Shown: in pieces, positions 16,032-25,020 of the stretch
How the letters are laid out: the number at the start of each line of letters is the position of its first letter
Position numbering within the stretch: the first letter of the stretch is position 1
From: Stenotrophomonas maltophilia
GTDB lineage: Bacteria; Pseudomonadota; Gammaproteobacteria; Xanthomonadales; Xanthomonadaceae
DNA: 64,000 nucleotides
Direction: 5' to 3'
Assembly: GCF_039555535.1 (NCBI RefSeq)
Contig: NZ_CP154630.1
Span: 1,191,001-1,255,000, forward strand
The notes under the pieces: generated by a model
Database searches by the model: none
What the model saw: only the letters and a program-made list of their open reading frames with translations
What the model was told of the DNA's origin: nothing
Program-made: the position numbers and the translations under genes

Positions 16032-16550
16032 TCAGGGTTTGACGGCGAGGGTGACCTGGCCCAGTTCGGTGGCGCCCTGCGCCTTGCCGTTCTGTGCGGC
16101 GGTGGCCGGCCAGGTGAAGGGAATCTTCAGCAGTTCACGGCCGCCGACTTCGCGCACCGCTTCCACCACCAGGGTGTAGTTGCCCGGGGCCAGCTGCTTC
16201 AGCGCCGGCTGCCTGTCGTTGAACGACAGCGCGTGCTTGCCGGCCGGGCGGGTCGGGCCGGTCACGCCGTCCACCGGCACCTGCAGGGTGCGGCCGCTCT
16301 TGCGCCACCACTGGCGCAGGTCGGGCAGCCACTTGGTGCCATGGCCTTCACTGTTGCTGGTCTGCTGGTACCAGACCGACAGGTTGGCCGCGACTTTCTG
16401 GTCGGCGCCTTCCAGCCACACGGCCACATACGGGCGGTGGTATTCGGCCACGTTGAGCTTGGGCACTTCGACGTTGATGTCGAGGGTGGTGGCATAGGCC
16501 GGCGAGGTGGCCAGCAGGCCGCTGAGGGCGATGGTGAGGGTGACGCGCAT
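16032..16550 (-). CDS. Exported DUF2271-family protein
   Basis: The 172-residue product has a signal peptide ([20 protein letters not shown]) and a beta-rich body with the family pattern [39 protein letters not shown] and [23 protein letters not shown]2271 proteins are periplasmic and are found with PepSY and ApbE genes. A redox-accessory role is inferred from that context, but the function is unproven. The ATG at 16550 gives the signal peptide; it follows the PepSY gene by 26 nt. Confidence 0.85.
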
Positions 16551-16576
16551 GGGGCGGCTCCGGAAACGAGGGAAAG

Positions 16577-17215
16577 TCAGTGGATCAGCAGCAGGGCGAT
16601 CAGCAGCGGGATCATCAGACCGAGGCCGACCAGCGGCCAGGTCATGCGCCGCTGCCGCGCATGCAGGTGCAGCAGGAACAGGCCGGTGATGCAGAACACC
16701 AGGCAGGCCACGGCGAACACGTCCAGAAACCAGCCCCATGCCGGTCCGGCGTTGCGGCCCTTGTGCAGGTCGTTGAGGTAGGACACGACGCCGCGCGAGG
16801 TTGATTCGTACTCCACCGCGCCGGTCTCGCGATCGATGCTCAGCCAGGCGTCGCCGCCGGGGCGTGGCAGCGACAGATAGATCTCCTCGGCCGACCACTC
16901 GGCCGGGCGGCCGCCGATGGCGATGCCCAGCTGCGTGTCCAGCCATTGCCGGACAGGTCGCGGGATCGGCGCATTGCCGTCTTCGCGCGTGCCCAGCTGG
17001 CCGAGCAGATCGGCTGGCAGTTCCAGGTGCTGGTTCTGCACCTGGGGCTTGGCCTCGATCTTCGCCGCGTGGTTGAGGGTCAGGCCGGTCACCGCGAACA
17101 GCAGCATGCCGATCAGGCACACTGCCGAACTGATCCAGTGCCACTGGTGCAGCGTCCGCAGCCAGAAGCCACGGCTTTGTTGCTGCTGCACGGTGGAAGA
17201 GGCAGGACGGCTCAC
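16577..17215 (-). CDS. PepSY-associated transmembrane protein
   Basis: The 212-residue inner-membrane protein has a first helix with the family motif [20 protein letters not shown] then TGLTLNH (about residues 22-49). A periplasmic loop with [16 protein letters not shown] resembles PepSY, and two C-terminal helices follow (about 160-183 and 192-210), with the family block [22 protein letters not shown]. Related proteins (PiuB, FecR-independent iron reductases) are thought to pass electrons across the membrane via conserved His. The GTG at 17215 has no strong ribosome site. It begins a five-gene redox row after a weak Fur-like box at 17257-17276. Confidence 0.83.
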   Translation of the reverse strand: MSRPASSTVQQQQSRGFWLRTLHQWHWISSAVCLIGMLLFAVTGLTLNHAAKIEAKPQVQNQHLELPADLLGQLGTREDGNAPIPRPVRQWLDTQLGIAIGGRPAEWSAEEIYLSLPRPGGDAWLSIDRETGAVEYESTSRGVVSYLNDLHKGRNAGPAWGWFLDVFAVACLVFCITGLFLLHLHARQRRMTWPLVGLGLMIPLLIALLLIH

Positions 17216-17256
17216 GGCACGGTTCGAGGCGGACGGGGACTGCCCATTACATCATT

Positions 17257-17276
17257 GGTGAGAATAGCTCGCAATT
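17257..17276. promoter_or_regulatory. Weak Fur-box-like sequence upstream of the PepSY redox operon
   Basis: On the minus strand the sequence GCGAGCTATTCTCA matches 11 of 14 positions of the GCGAATGATTCTCA form often seen in Fur boxes of this group. It is 40-60 nt upstream of the GTG at 17215. It is degenerate, so support is modest. Confidence 0.35.
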
Positions 17277-17302
17277 GCGTGTCGTTCTGTATCCCGGAGG
17301 CG

Positions 17303-17353
17303 GTAGATCCACGCCATGCGTGGATGAAGCGGTGCCGACCAAGGTCGGCACCC
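17303..17353. repeat. Two adjacent SMAG-like palindromes
   Basis: GTAGATCCACGCCATGCGTGGAT (17303-17325) and a perfect palindrome of GGTGCCGACC/GGTCGGCACC type (about 17331-17353) lie downstream of the receptor gene at 17379. Confidence 0.75.
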
Positions 17354-17378
17354 ACCGAAGCAGGGAGGAGCGCGGTGA

Positions 17379-19799
17379 TCAGAACTTCGCGTTCAACGAA
17401 ATCCAGTAGCTGCGGCGCTGGTCCTTGGTCGCGTAGTCGTCCACGCAGTTGAACTCGCTCTGGCTGATCAGCAGGCACGACTGCGAGACGAAGTTCTTGT
17501 CGAACAGGTTGTTGACCCGCGCGTTCACCGTCAGCCATGGCGTGGCCTTCCAGCTGCCACCCAGGTGGAAGAGGGTGTAGTCCTCGTAGTAACGGGTCTG
17601 GCTGACGCCGTTGGCGTCGAGCAGGGTGTCGCGGTAGCGGTCGTAGCGGCCCTCGCCGATCAGCGACAGGCTGATGGCCTCGTTGAGCTGCCAGTTCAGG
17701 CTGGCATTGGCCATGTGCCTGGCCGGGGTGGTGCCGGTGATCGGCAGACCCTTCTGCGGGCCACTGGTCTGCTCGCTCCTGGTCCAGGTGTAGTTGCCGC
17801 GCAGCTGCAGGGTGTCGAGAAGGTCGATGTGGCCGGCCAGTTCGGCGCCGCGGGTCTCGGCCTTGTCGATGTTCACGCTCTGGGTGAAGGTGCTGTAGCC
17901 CAGCGCGGCCCAGCCCGGGCCGATGTCCACGCAGTAGCCGCTGCTGGCCGGCGCCACTTCGCAGTTCGGGAAGGTGCCACCGCTGGCGATCTTGTCCTCG
18001 AATTTGTTGAAGAAGCCGGTGACGTTGAAGCCCCAGCGCTGGCCTTCGAAGTACGCGGCCAGTTCGTAGTTGGTGCTGGTTTCAGGCTTCAGGTTCGGCG
18101 AACCCACCAGTGGCAGCACGCCCTGGCCACCGAAGCCGGTGATGCCCGGGAACAGCTGGTCCGGACGCGGGGTCTTGTAGCCGGTGCTGACGCCGCCCTT
18201 GAAGGTCCACGCATCGCTGGCGTTCCACACCAGGTAGCCGCGCGGGCTGAGATGGCTGCCGAAGATGTTGTGGTCGTCGTAGCGCAGGCCGAAGGTGGCA
18301 GTGAGGGCATCGGTCAGCGCCCAATTGTCCTCGGCGAACAGCGCCCACATGCGGTGCTTCTGCTTGGTGTTGCTGCGGTAGCCGGCGCCGTCCATGCCGA
18401 ACACGCCGTCGATCATGTCGGTGTCGTTGTACTGGCCGCCGACAGCGAGCTTGTGCGCGCCGAAGTCCAGATCCAGCATCGTGTCGAGCACGTAGCCTTC
18501 CAGTTCCATGGTGCGCAGCGGACGCGGCAGGAACGCCTGCAGGCGCGCCATTTCGCTGGGATTGAGTGCGGTCAGCGCATTGCCACGGCCGGCCGCGCAG
18601 TTGTTGGCCGCGCCGGTGCGACGGCAGACGTCATTCCACAGCGTCTGCAGGTTGGCACGCTCGTCCAGGGTCAACGGCAGCGAGCGGCCGAGGTTGCTGC
18701 TCTTGCTGTGGGTCAGCGAGGTCTGCCAGGTGCCGAAGCTGTAGCGGCCCTGGTGGGTCAGCGACAGCTGGTCGCGCTCGTAGCGCTGGTAGGCGGTGTA
18801 GCCCACGCGCGGCTGCACCACGCGGCGGGTGACCGTGCCGCTGCCGTTCGGGTTCGGGATGACCGCATTGCCGACGCGCCATAGGCTGGCCAGGCTGTCC
18901 AGGGTGCCGGTCTGGCCTTCGCTGTTGTCGTACTTCTGCCGCGACACGTCGTAGTCCAGCCACAGCTCGTGGTCATCGTTGACGCGGAAGTCCAGGCGCA
19001 CGCCGGTGTTCCAGTTGGTGTTGGCCACCGACTTGCCACCGCCACCGAAGCCGATGCTGCGCTCCCACAGCGTGCCGTCGGGCAGGGTCAGTGCATCCCA
19101 TTCCGGATTCGATGCCTTGGCATCGTAGTAGCTGCCGCGCACTGCCAGGCTGAGGCGCTCCTTCAGCAGCGGGCCGCTGAGGTACAGGTCGGTGGTGCGT
19201 GCATCACCGAACTGGTCATCCTGCTGCACGGTGAAGCCCTGGGTCACGGCGCCGTGCCAGCTGTGCTGGTTGCGGCGGGTGATGATGTTGATGACGCCGC
19301 CCATCGCATCTGAGCCGTACAGCGTGGACATCGGGCCGCGCACCACTTCGATGCGTTCGATCGCGTCCAGCGGCGGCAGGTAGGCGAACTGGCCGCCGCC
19401 GAAGTTGTTCGGGTACAGCTGGCCGACATTGCTCTGGCGGCGGCCGTCGATCAGCACCAGGGTGTATTCGGACGGCAGGCCGCGCATCGAGATGGTGGCG
19501 CGGCCGTTCTTGTCGGTGGCCTCCAGGCCGACGTCGATGCCTTCGACGTCGCGCAGCGCATCGACCAGGTTGGTATACGGGCGCTTGCTCAGCTCCTCGC
19601 GGCTGACCACGCTGATGCTGGCCGGCGCATCGACCACCTTCTGTTCGAAGCCGGAGGCGGTGACCACCACCTTGTCCAGCGTCTGCGGGGCGCCGGCGAT
19701 CTCTGCATGTGCGAAAGCAGGGGCCGCCATCGCCGCCAGCACGGCGCTGGTCAGCAGGGGGCGGGACAGGGACGAACGGACACGATGGCGCTGGGCCAT
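17379..19799 (-). CDS. TonB-dependent receptor, CirA/FepA type
   Basis: The 806-residue outer-membrane receptor has a signal peptide ending around residue 30. The TonB-box region is LDKVVVTASGFEQ, followed by the plug motifs NLVDALRDVEGIDVG, ATISMRGLPSEYTLVLIDGR and YGSDAMGGVINIITRR. A long beta-barrel ends in the C-terminal aromatic signature SLNAKF. The plug pattern is closest to colicin-I/enterobactin receptors; the ligand is probably a catecholate siderophore but cannot be read from sequence. The ATG at 19799 has GAGG 8 nt upstream. It lies downstream of a Fur box and a small membrane protein, so iron repression is likely. Confidence 0.92.
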   Translation of the reverse strand: MAQRHRVRSSLSRPLLTSAVLAAMAAPAFAHAEIAGAPQTLDKVVVTASGFEQKVVDAPASISVVSREELSKRPYTNLVDALRDVEGIDVGLEATDKNGRATISMRGLPSEYTLVLIDGRRQSNVGQLYPNNFGGGQFAYLPPLDAIERIEVVRGPMSTLYGSDAMGGVINIITRRNQHSWHGAVTQGFTVQQDDQFGDARTTDLYLSGPLLKERLSLAVRGSYYDAKASNPEWDALTLPDGTLWERSIGFGGGGKSVANTNWNTGVRLDFRVNDDHELWLDYDVSRQKYDNSEGQTGTLDSLASLWRVGNAVIPNPNGSGTVTRRVVQPRVGYTAYQRYERDQLSLTHQGRYSFGTWQTSLTHSKSSNLGRSLPLTLDERANLQTLWNDVCRRTGAANNCAAGRGNALTALNPSEMARLQAFLPRPLRTMELEGYVLDTMLDLDFGAHKLAVGGQYNDTDMIDGVFGMDGAGYRSNTKQKHRMWALFAEDNWALTDALTATFGLRYDDHNIFGSHLSPRGYLVWNASDAWTFKGGVSTGYKTPRPDQLFPGITGFGGQGVLPLVGSPNLKPETSTNYELAAYFEGQRWGFNVTGFFNKFEDKIASGGTFPNCEVAPASSGYCVDIGPGWAALGYSTFTQSVNIDKAETRGAELAGHIDLLDTLQLRGNYTWTRSEQTSGPQKGLPITGTTPARHMANASLNWQLNEAISLSLIGEGRYDRYRDTLLDANGVSQTRYYEDYTLFHLGGSWKATPWLTVNARVNNLFDKNFVSQSCLLISQSEFNCVDDYATKDQRRSYWISLNAKF

Positions 19800-19944
19800 G
19801 GCAGTTACCTCGAAAGATGCAGAGAGGTGCGATGCCGGGCGCGAAGGGCGCGGCATGCACGGGAAGCCCGGTCAGGGGCGGCAGGGATGAAGCAGGCAGC
19901 GGCGTGCGGGTGCGACCGCGCAGGCGGTCACGTCGGGCCGTGGA

Positions 19945-20427
19945 TCAGGCGAGCGGCGGCGCCTGGCCGCGTTGCTGGCGACGCCCGGGCGCGTCGGCCC
20001 AAGGCGTGTCCGGAGCGGCCAGCGGCCAGTCCGGGCGCACGCCGGGCATGGCCGGCGTGGCGGGTACGAGTTCACGTTCGGTACGCAGCCACTGGCTGGC
20101 CAGCAGCAGCGGCGGACGTGCCTTCTCGGCCGCTTTCACCGGGGTGGAAGCACAGCGGCGCAGCTTGGCCGGGGCTTCTTCCTGCAACGGGCCTTCGCCG
20201 CCGCGTTCTTCCAGCGGTACCTGCACGGTCGCTGCTGTCGCCGGGTGCGGCAGCAGCGGCAGGGTGCCCAGCAGCAACGCCAGCATCGCCACCCACGCCA
20301 GCAGGCTGGCCAGCGCAGGACGCTGGCCGCGCATGGCGGCACCCATCTTGCGATGGATCAGTGGGCGAGGGCGAAGCGGGCGCAGCAAGCAAGGGTCCCC
20401 AGGTGGTTTGCCGGCAGCGGCCAGCAT
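19945..20427 (-). CDS. Small membrane protein upstream of a TonB receptor (160 aa)
   Basis: The 160-residue product has one clear transmembrane helix at about residues 41-66 (LASLLAWVAMLALLLGTLPL), a Pro/basic-rich cytoplasmic-side start and a long C-terminal region rich in Pro and Arg. No family is recognised; it recalls the small DUF2946-type proteins found beside metal-receptor genes but lacks their cysteines. The ATG at 20427 is preferred to a TTG one codon upstream. It stands 38 nt downstream of a good Fur box and 145 nt upstream of the receptor, in the same order as the 134-aa protein ahead of the PiuA-like gene. Confidence 0.6.
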   Translation of the reverse strand: MLAAAGKPPGDPCLLRPLRPRPLIHRKMGAAMRGQRPALASLLAWVAMLALLLGTLPLLPHPATAATVQVPLEERGGEGPLQEEAPAKLRRCASTPVKAAEKARPPLLLASQWLRTERELVPATPAMPGVRPDWPLAAPDTPWADAPGRRQQRGQAPPLA

Positions 20428-20464
20428 CAACGGGGCGTGATTGTAATGAGAGCCGTTAGCTGTT

Positions 20465-20483
20465 GCAAATGAGAATGATTGCC
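20465..20483. promoter_or_regulatory. Fur box upstream of the small membrane protein and CirA-type receptor
   Basis: GCAAATGAGAATGATTGCC matches about 13 of 19 positions of the Fur consensus GATAATGATAATCATTATC. It is close upstream of the ATG at 20427 on the minus strand, between that gene and the end of piuC, and should give iron repression. Confidence 0.7.
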
Positions 20484-20511
20484 AAAATGTCGCAGGCCGG
20501 CCAGATGGGGC

Positions 20512-21189
20512 TCAGACTTCGCTCCAGCGCCGCAGCAGGTTGTGGTACACGCCGGTCAGCTGCAGCACCGCTTCGGTGTCGCCGCCAGTCTGCCGCAGGC
20601 GTTCGATCGAGCTGTCCATCTCCCACAGCAGGCGCCGCTGCACGTCGTCGCGGATCATGCTCTGCACCCAGAAGAACGAGGCCACGCGCGCACCTCGGGT
20701 CACCGGCCGCACTTGGTGCAGGCTGCTGGACGGATACACGATCAGGTCGCCAGCCGGCAGCTTCACTTCATGCTCGCCGTAGGTATCGCTGATGATCAGC
20801 TCGCCGCCCTCGTACTCGTCCGGATCGGACAGGAACAGGGTGCAGGAGATGTCCGAGCGCAGCTGCTCGCCGTTGGCCAGGTTCATCACCGCGCCATCGA
20901 CATGGAAACCGTAGGTGCCTCCACCGCTGTAGCGGTTGAAGCGTGGCGGCAGGTACTTCAGTGGCAGCGCCGCGCTGAAGAACAGCGGGTGCCGGGCCAG
21001 CGCGACGAGGACGGTCTCGCCCAGCTCGCGGCGCAGCGGCGAGGCCTCGGGCAGCTGCTGGTTGTGCTTGGCCTGCGCACCCAGATGGCCAACCGTCTCG
21101 CGGCCATCGGTCCAGTCGGCGACGTCGAGGCGGCGGCGGAACTCGGCCACCTGCGCGGCGCTGAGGATGTCGGGGATGTGCAGCAGCAT
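20512..21189 (-). CDS. piuC: Fe(II)/2-oxoglutarate-dependent oxygenase PiuC (PKHD type)
   Basis: The 225-residue cytoplasmic protein has the His-x-Asp...His iron triad in [11 protein letters not shown] and [13 protein letters not shown], and the family blocks [16 protein letters not shown] and [24 protein letters not shown]. PiuC genes accompany PiuA/Fiu receptors, and iron-limited expression is known in Pseudomonas; the substrate of the oxygenase is not established. Here the order is receptor, Sel1 protein, piuC on one strand, with 10 nt between the last two. The same trio is known from the piuA region of Pseudomonas aeruginosa. Confidence 0.92.
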   Translation of the reverse strand: MLLHIPDILSAAQVAEFRRRLDVADWTDGRETVGHLGAQAKHNQQLPEASPLRRELGETVLVALARHPLFFSAALPLKYLPPRFNRYSGGGTYGFHVDGAVMNLANGEQLRSDISCTLFLSDPDEYEGGELIISDTYGEHEVKLPAGDLIVYPSSSLHQVRPVTRGARVASFFWVQSMIRDDVQRRLLWEMDSSIERLRQTGGDTEAVLQLTGVYHNLLRRWSEV

Positions 21190-21199
21190 GCGGAACTCC

Positions 21200-21919
21200 T
21201 CAGTGGGACGGCGGTGCGACCAGGGCGCGCACCTGCGGATGCGGGGACGCTGCCAGCTCCGGCACGATGTGGGCCATGAACGCCGGGCTGCCGTGGGCCA
21301 GCGCCAGCCGCAGCCAGTGCACGGCCTGATCGACCTGGCCGGCCTGCAGCAGGATCGAGGCGTAGTTGGCCTGGCCGCGGAAATCGCCGGTCTCGGCGGC
21401 GCGCCGGTACCAGTCCAGCGCGGCCTGTGGATCGCGCTCGATCTCCAGGCCGTCCTCGAGATGGCGGGCCAGCAGGTTCATCGATTTGGCGTGGCCCAGG
21501 TGCGCGGCGCGCGTGTACAGCGCCAGCGCCTGCGCGCGGTCCAGCGGCACGCCGCGGCCGGTGGCCAGCAGGTTGGCCAGGTTGTACAGGCCCCAGTCCA
21601 GCCCGGTGTCGGCCGCGCGGCGGTACCAGACGGCCGCCAGCGCCGGGTCGGGCGCAGTGCCCTGGCCCAGCTCATGGCAGCGGCCGAGCATGTTCATCGC
21701 CATCGGCACGCCGTTGTTGGCGGCGGTTTCGTACCAGAGCAGCGCGGCAGAGGCATCCTGCGCGGTGCCTTTGCCTTCCATGTGCATCTGCGCGAGCAGC
21801 AGTTGTGCATCGACCTGGCCGGCCTGCGCGGCATCGCGGATGTGCACGAACGCGGCTGCCGGGTCGTGCTGCAGCAGTTCGGCCAGGGCGTCGCTGTCGA
21901 TGGGGGTAAGGGTCGCCAT
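21200..21919 (-). CDS. Sel1-repeat protein of the piu locus
   Basis: The 239-residue protein lacks a signal peptide and is built of about five Sel1-like helical repeats, seen as A...[53 protein letters not shown] and [18 protein letters not shown]. Such repeats mediate protein contacts; a partner is unknown. It lies between a PiuA-like receptor and piuC. A strong terminator separates it from the receptor gene, so it may have its own promoter or depend on read-through. Confidence 0.88.
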   Translation of the reverse strand: MATLTPIDSDALAELLQHDPAAAFVHIRDAAQAGQVDAQLLLAQMHMEGKGTAQDASAALLWYETAANNGVPMAMNMLGRCHELGQGTAPDPALAAVWYRRAADTGLDWGLYNLANLLATGRGVPLDRAQALALYTRAAHLGHAKSMNLLARHLEDGLEIERDPQAALDWYRRAAETGDFRGQANYASILLQAGQVDQAVHWLRLALAHGSPAFMAHIVPELAASPHPQVRALVAPPSH

Positions 21920-21939
21920 GGGGTGAGTATCGCCGGAAA

Positions 21940-21970
21940 CAAAAACGGCGGCAGGAGAGCCTGCCGCCGT
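21940..21970 (-). terminator. Intrinsic terminator after the PiuA-like receptor gene
   Basis: On the minus strand an 11-bp perfect GC stem (ACGGCGGCAGG/CCTGCCGCCGT, loop of 4) is followed by TTTTTGTTT. It starts 18 nt after the receptor stop codon. Confidence 0.85.
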
Positions 21971-21987
21971 GGTGGAGCGAAGTTACA

Positions 21988-24294
21988 TCAGAACTTCACG
22001 TTCAGTGCCAGGGTGGCCGAGCGACCCGGGGCGATGCTCGCGTAGTGCGAGGCATAGGCCTTGGTGAAGTAGGTCTTGTCGGTCAGGTTCTGCACGTTCA
22101 GCTGCAGGCTGATGTTGTCCTGGATCGCGTAGCTGGCCATCGCATCGAAGCGGGTGTAGCTGGCGATCCACTTGGTGTTGGCGACATCACCGTACTGCTT
22201 GTCCGAGTAGAACGCGCCGGCGCCGATGGTCAGGCCGATCGGGAAGCGGTAGGTGGTCCACAGGTTGGCGCTGTGCTTGGCGGTGTTCGGGAACATGTTG
22301 CCGTTGTTCGGCGACGGTACGTAGATACCGCTCGGGCAGGTGCGGCCCGACACGGCGCAGACGAAGCCGTTGTCCTTCAGCTCCGAATCCAGGTAGGTGT
22401 AGCCGCCATACAGGCTCCAGGCGTCGGTCAGCTGGCCGTTGAAGCCCAGCTCGAAGCCGTTGATCTCCTTCTTGCCGGCGTTCTGGCTGGTACCGTTGTC
22501 GACGGTCACGCGTGCGTTGTTCATCACGGTGTGGAAGATCGCGGCGGTCAGGTTCAGGCGGTTGTCGAGCAGGTCCCACTTGGTGCCGAGTTCGAGGTTC
22601 CTGGTGTCCTGCGGCTTGAGGTCGGCCACCAGCCCGGTCAGGCCGTCGGAGCCATCGCCACCGTCCATACCCGGCGGGGTCGAGGAGGTGCCCCAGGACA
22701 GGTAGATGCTGCCGTTGGCCACCGGCTTGAACACTACGCCGGCCTGGTAGTTCACGAAATCGTTGTCGTTGCGCAGGCGGGTCGGCGCTGCGTTGAGCAC
22801 CGGCGTGGTCAGCGTGGTGCTGTAATCGTCATAGCGCAGGCCGACGTTGAAGCTCCACTGTGCATTGAGCTCGATGGTGTCGAACAGGTAGGCGGACTTG
22901 GTCTTGGTGCGCTGTTCAACGTCCAGCGCCTTGTTGCTGCGGTAGACGATCTGACCGGCCGCCCACGGATCGTTCGGGTTCGGATTGTTGAAGTCGGTGC
23001 AGTTGAAGTTGGTGGCAGCGCCGGACACCCGGCACACCGAGCTGTTGGCCGCGAGAGGTTCCAGCGGATTGGCGGTGCCCGGCGTCATCTGATAGCTGCC
23101 GCGGGTCATCTTCTCGTCGCTGTACTCCACGCCCGCGCTGTAGCTGTGCTTGAGCGCGCCGGTCTGGAAGGCGCCGGTCAGGCCCAGCTGGTCGGCGAAG
23201 CTCTTGACGTCGACGGCGCGGCTGTTGGTGCGGCGCCACAGGGTGCCGTAGTTGTTCGGATTACCCTTGCTGTCGTCCGGCTGGGTCCACAGGTAGTCGT
23301 TGCTGGTGTTGCCCAGGCGCGCGATGTTGCGCAGCTTGTGGCCGCCGAAATCGTAGCTGGCGTCGAGGGTGCTGATATCGGCGCGGGTACGCTGGAAATC
23401 ACGGTCGACCAGGCCGTAGTAGTTGTTGCGGTCCGGCACCATCGGGCGGCCGTCGCCGTTCTTGGCCACGTTCGGGCCGCTGGTGAACGGGTTGTTGTAC
23501 GGGAAGCCGCCGGCATCGGGCAGGTCATCGCTCTGCATGTGGTAGTGGCTGGCGATCAGCTGCGCCGGGCCGTTCAGGCCGAACGCGATCGACGGTGCGA
23601 TGCCCCAGCGGCTGACGTTGGCCGCATCACGACCGGCGATGTCCGACGCGTGCTTCATCAGGTTCAGGCGGGCGGCGACGCCATCGCCCAGCACATAGTT
23701 GGCGTCCACGGTGCCGCGCGCGTAGCTGTCGGTGCCGATGCCCATGCTGGCGCTGGTTTCGTTCTTCAGCTTCGGCGTCTTGCTTACCAGGTTCAGGCTG
23801 CCACCACCGGAATCACGGCCGCCGTAGGCCGAGCTCGGGCCCTTGACCACTTCCACCTGCTCCAGGTCGAAGATCTCGCGGGTCTGCGAGCCGACGTCAC
23901 GCAGGCCGTCGACGAAGATGTTGCTCTGGGAGTCGAAGCCGCGGATGAAGGGGCGGTCGCCGGTCGGGTTGCCGCCTTCGCCGGCACCGAAGGTGATGCC
24001 CGGCACCATGCGCAGCGCATCCTGCAGGTTGGTCGCGCCGGTCTCGGCAATCAGCTTCTCCGAGACGATCGACACCGACTTCGGGGTGTCCAGCAGTTCG
24101 GCGGTGAACTTCGGCGAGGACGGATTGAACCAGCTGCCGCGCACCTGCACCTTGTCCAGGTCGGTGGCCTTGTTGGTGCCGGAGGCGGCGCCGTCGGCGG
24201 CCTGTGCGGCCAGCGGTGCGAAGCCGGCGGCCAGGGTGGCCGAGGCGAGCAGGGAAACGCGCGGGGCGTACTTGCGGGTCTTGATGTGGGTCAT
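21988..24294 (-). CDS. piuA: TonB-dependent siderophore receptor, PiuA/Fiu type
   Basis: The 768-residue outer-membrane receptor has a signal peptide (ending near AAQAADG) and a plug with the catecholate-receptor pattern: LLDTPKSVSIVSEKLIAETGATNLQDAL, TFGAGEGGNPTGDRPFIRGFD and KGPSSAYGGRDSGGGSLNLVSK. The barrel ends ATLALNVKF. Pseudomonas PiuA and E. coli Fiu import catechol siderophore mimics and siderophore-conjugated beta-lactams. Assignment here rests on the plug and on the piuC-Sel1 neighbours. The ATG at 24294 is chosen because the frame upstream is unrelated; no strong ribosome site is present. A Fur box heads the unit 600 nt upstream. Confidence 0.88.
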   Translation of the reverse strand: MTHIKTRKYAPRVSLLASATLAAGFAPLAAQAADGAASGTNKATDLDKVQVRGSWFNPSSPKFTAELLDTPKSVSIVSEKLIAETGATNLQDALRMVPGITFGAGEGGNPTGDRPFIRGFDSQSNIFVDGLRDVGSQTREIFDLEQVEVVKGPSSAYGGRDSGGGSLNLVSKTPKLKNETSASMGIGTDSYARGTVDANYVLGDGVAARLNLMKHASDIAGRDAANVSRWGIAPSIAFGLNGPAQLIASHYHMQSDDLPDAGGFPYNNPFTSGPNVAKNGDGRPMVPDRNNYYGLVDRDFQRTRADISTLDASYDFGGHKLRNIARLGNTSNDYLWTQPDDSKGNPNNYGTLWRRTNSRAVDVKSFADQLGLTGAFQTGALKHSYSAGVEYSDEKMTRGSYQMTPGTANPLEPLAANSSVCRVSGAATNFNCTDFNNPNPNDPWAAGQIVYRSNKALDVEQRTKTKSAYLFDTIELNAQWSFNVGLRYDDYSTTLTTPVLNAAPTRLRNDNDFVNYQAGVVFKPVANGSIYLSWGTSSTPPGMDGGDGSDGLTGLVADLKPQDTRNLELGTKWDLLDNRLNLTAAIFHTVMNNARVTVDNGTSQNAGKKEINGFELGFNGQLTDAWSLYGGYTYLDSELKDNGFVCAVSGRTCPSGIYVPSPNNGNMFPNTAKHSANLWTTYRFPIGLTIGAGAFYSDKQYGDVANTKWIASYTRFDAMASYAIQDNISLQLNVQNLTDKTYFTKAYASHYASIAPGRSATLALNVKF

Positions 24295-24373
24295 GGTCTG
24301 GGTGGCGGTGGCTTGGATCAGGAAAGGGCGCGGGCCGGCACGCAGGCGTGGCGGCAGGCAGGAGACGGGTGCT

Positions 24374-24397
24374 GTAGAGCCGAGCCGATGCTCGGCT
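24374..24397. repeat. SMAG-like palindrome
   Basis: GTAGAGCCGAGCCGATGCTC type palindrome with the 5' GTAG tetranucleotide, in the gap before the PiuA-like receptor gene. Confidence 0.8.
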
Positions 24398-24441
24398 TGC
24401 CCGAAACGCAATGAGGCGCACGGCAAAGGCCGCAGGGCGCC

Positions 24442-24846
24442 TCAGCTGGCGTGCGGTGCGGGCGGTGCGTGGCCGGGGTTCAACCGCAGTGCGGGATCGT
24501 GCAGCTGCCAGCGCAGGGCGTCGGAGCGCCACAGCGGGATGTGTGCGACAAGCGCGGCGCGCGGTGACGCCAGGCCGGTGCAGGGTGTACTGCCCTCGCC
24601 ATCGAGCGGTGGCTCGGGGGCAGGGGCGGCGTGTTGCGGGCATTCGTCGGCCGGCGCTTCCGGCAGCGGCAGGGCCTGCAGCAGATCATCCGCGTGGGCC
24701 TGCCAGCCGTGTGCGGCCGGATCGCTGCCGCGCCCCTCGTGCAACGCCGACCAGCCCAGCAGCAGCGTCAGCAGCACGGCCACAAGCAGCGGCCACCCGT
24801 GGCGGGCGAGCTGGCACAGCGTGGCGGTGGGCGCGGGCGAAGCCAT
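24442..24846 (-). CDS. Small membrane protein upstream of the PiuA-like receptor (134 aa)
   Basis: The 134-residue product has one hydrophobic segment at about residues 16-36 (HGWPLLVAVLLTLLLGW), then a His/Pro/acidic C-terminal region with two cysteines and several His. No family is recognised. It lies just after a Fur-box-like sequence and 147 nt before the receptor gene. This mirrors the arrangement of the 160-residue protein before the other receptor, so a shared role in receptor energisation or metal handling is possible, but not shown. Confidence 0.55.
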   Translation of the reverse strand: MASPAPTATLCQLARHGWPLLVAVLLTLLLGWSALHEGRGSDPAAHGWQAHADDLLQALPLPEAPADECPQHAAPAPEPPLDGEGSTPCTGLASPRAALVAHIPLWRSDALRWQLHDPALRLNPGHAPPAPHAS

Positions 24847-24895
24847 GGCGCAGGGGCGGAGTCGTTACGAAGATGTTACGTAGAATAACATCAAC

Positions 24896-24914
24896 GATAA
24901 TGATTCGCATGTAC
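24896..24914. promoter_or_regulatory. Fur box upstream of the PiuA-like receptor unit
   Basis: GATAATGATTCGCATGTAC matches the Fur consensus perfectly over its first 9 positions and partly beyond. It lies 50 nt upstream of the ATG at 24846 on the minus strand, in a locally AT-rich patch. Confidence 0.6.
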
Positions 24915-25020
24915 GGAATGTGGCCAGCCGCCGGGGTGTCCCCGAAACGCCTTGGGAAGGCCCTCAAGGCGCTTCCGTAGATCCGCCCCATGGGTGGTGC
25001 CCTGGGGCGGGCGCGCGGCC

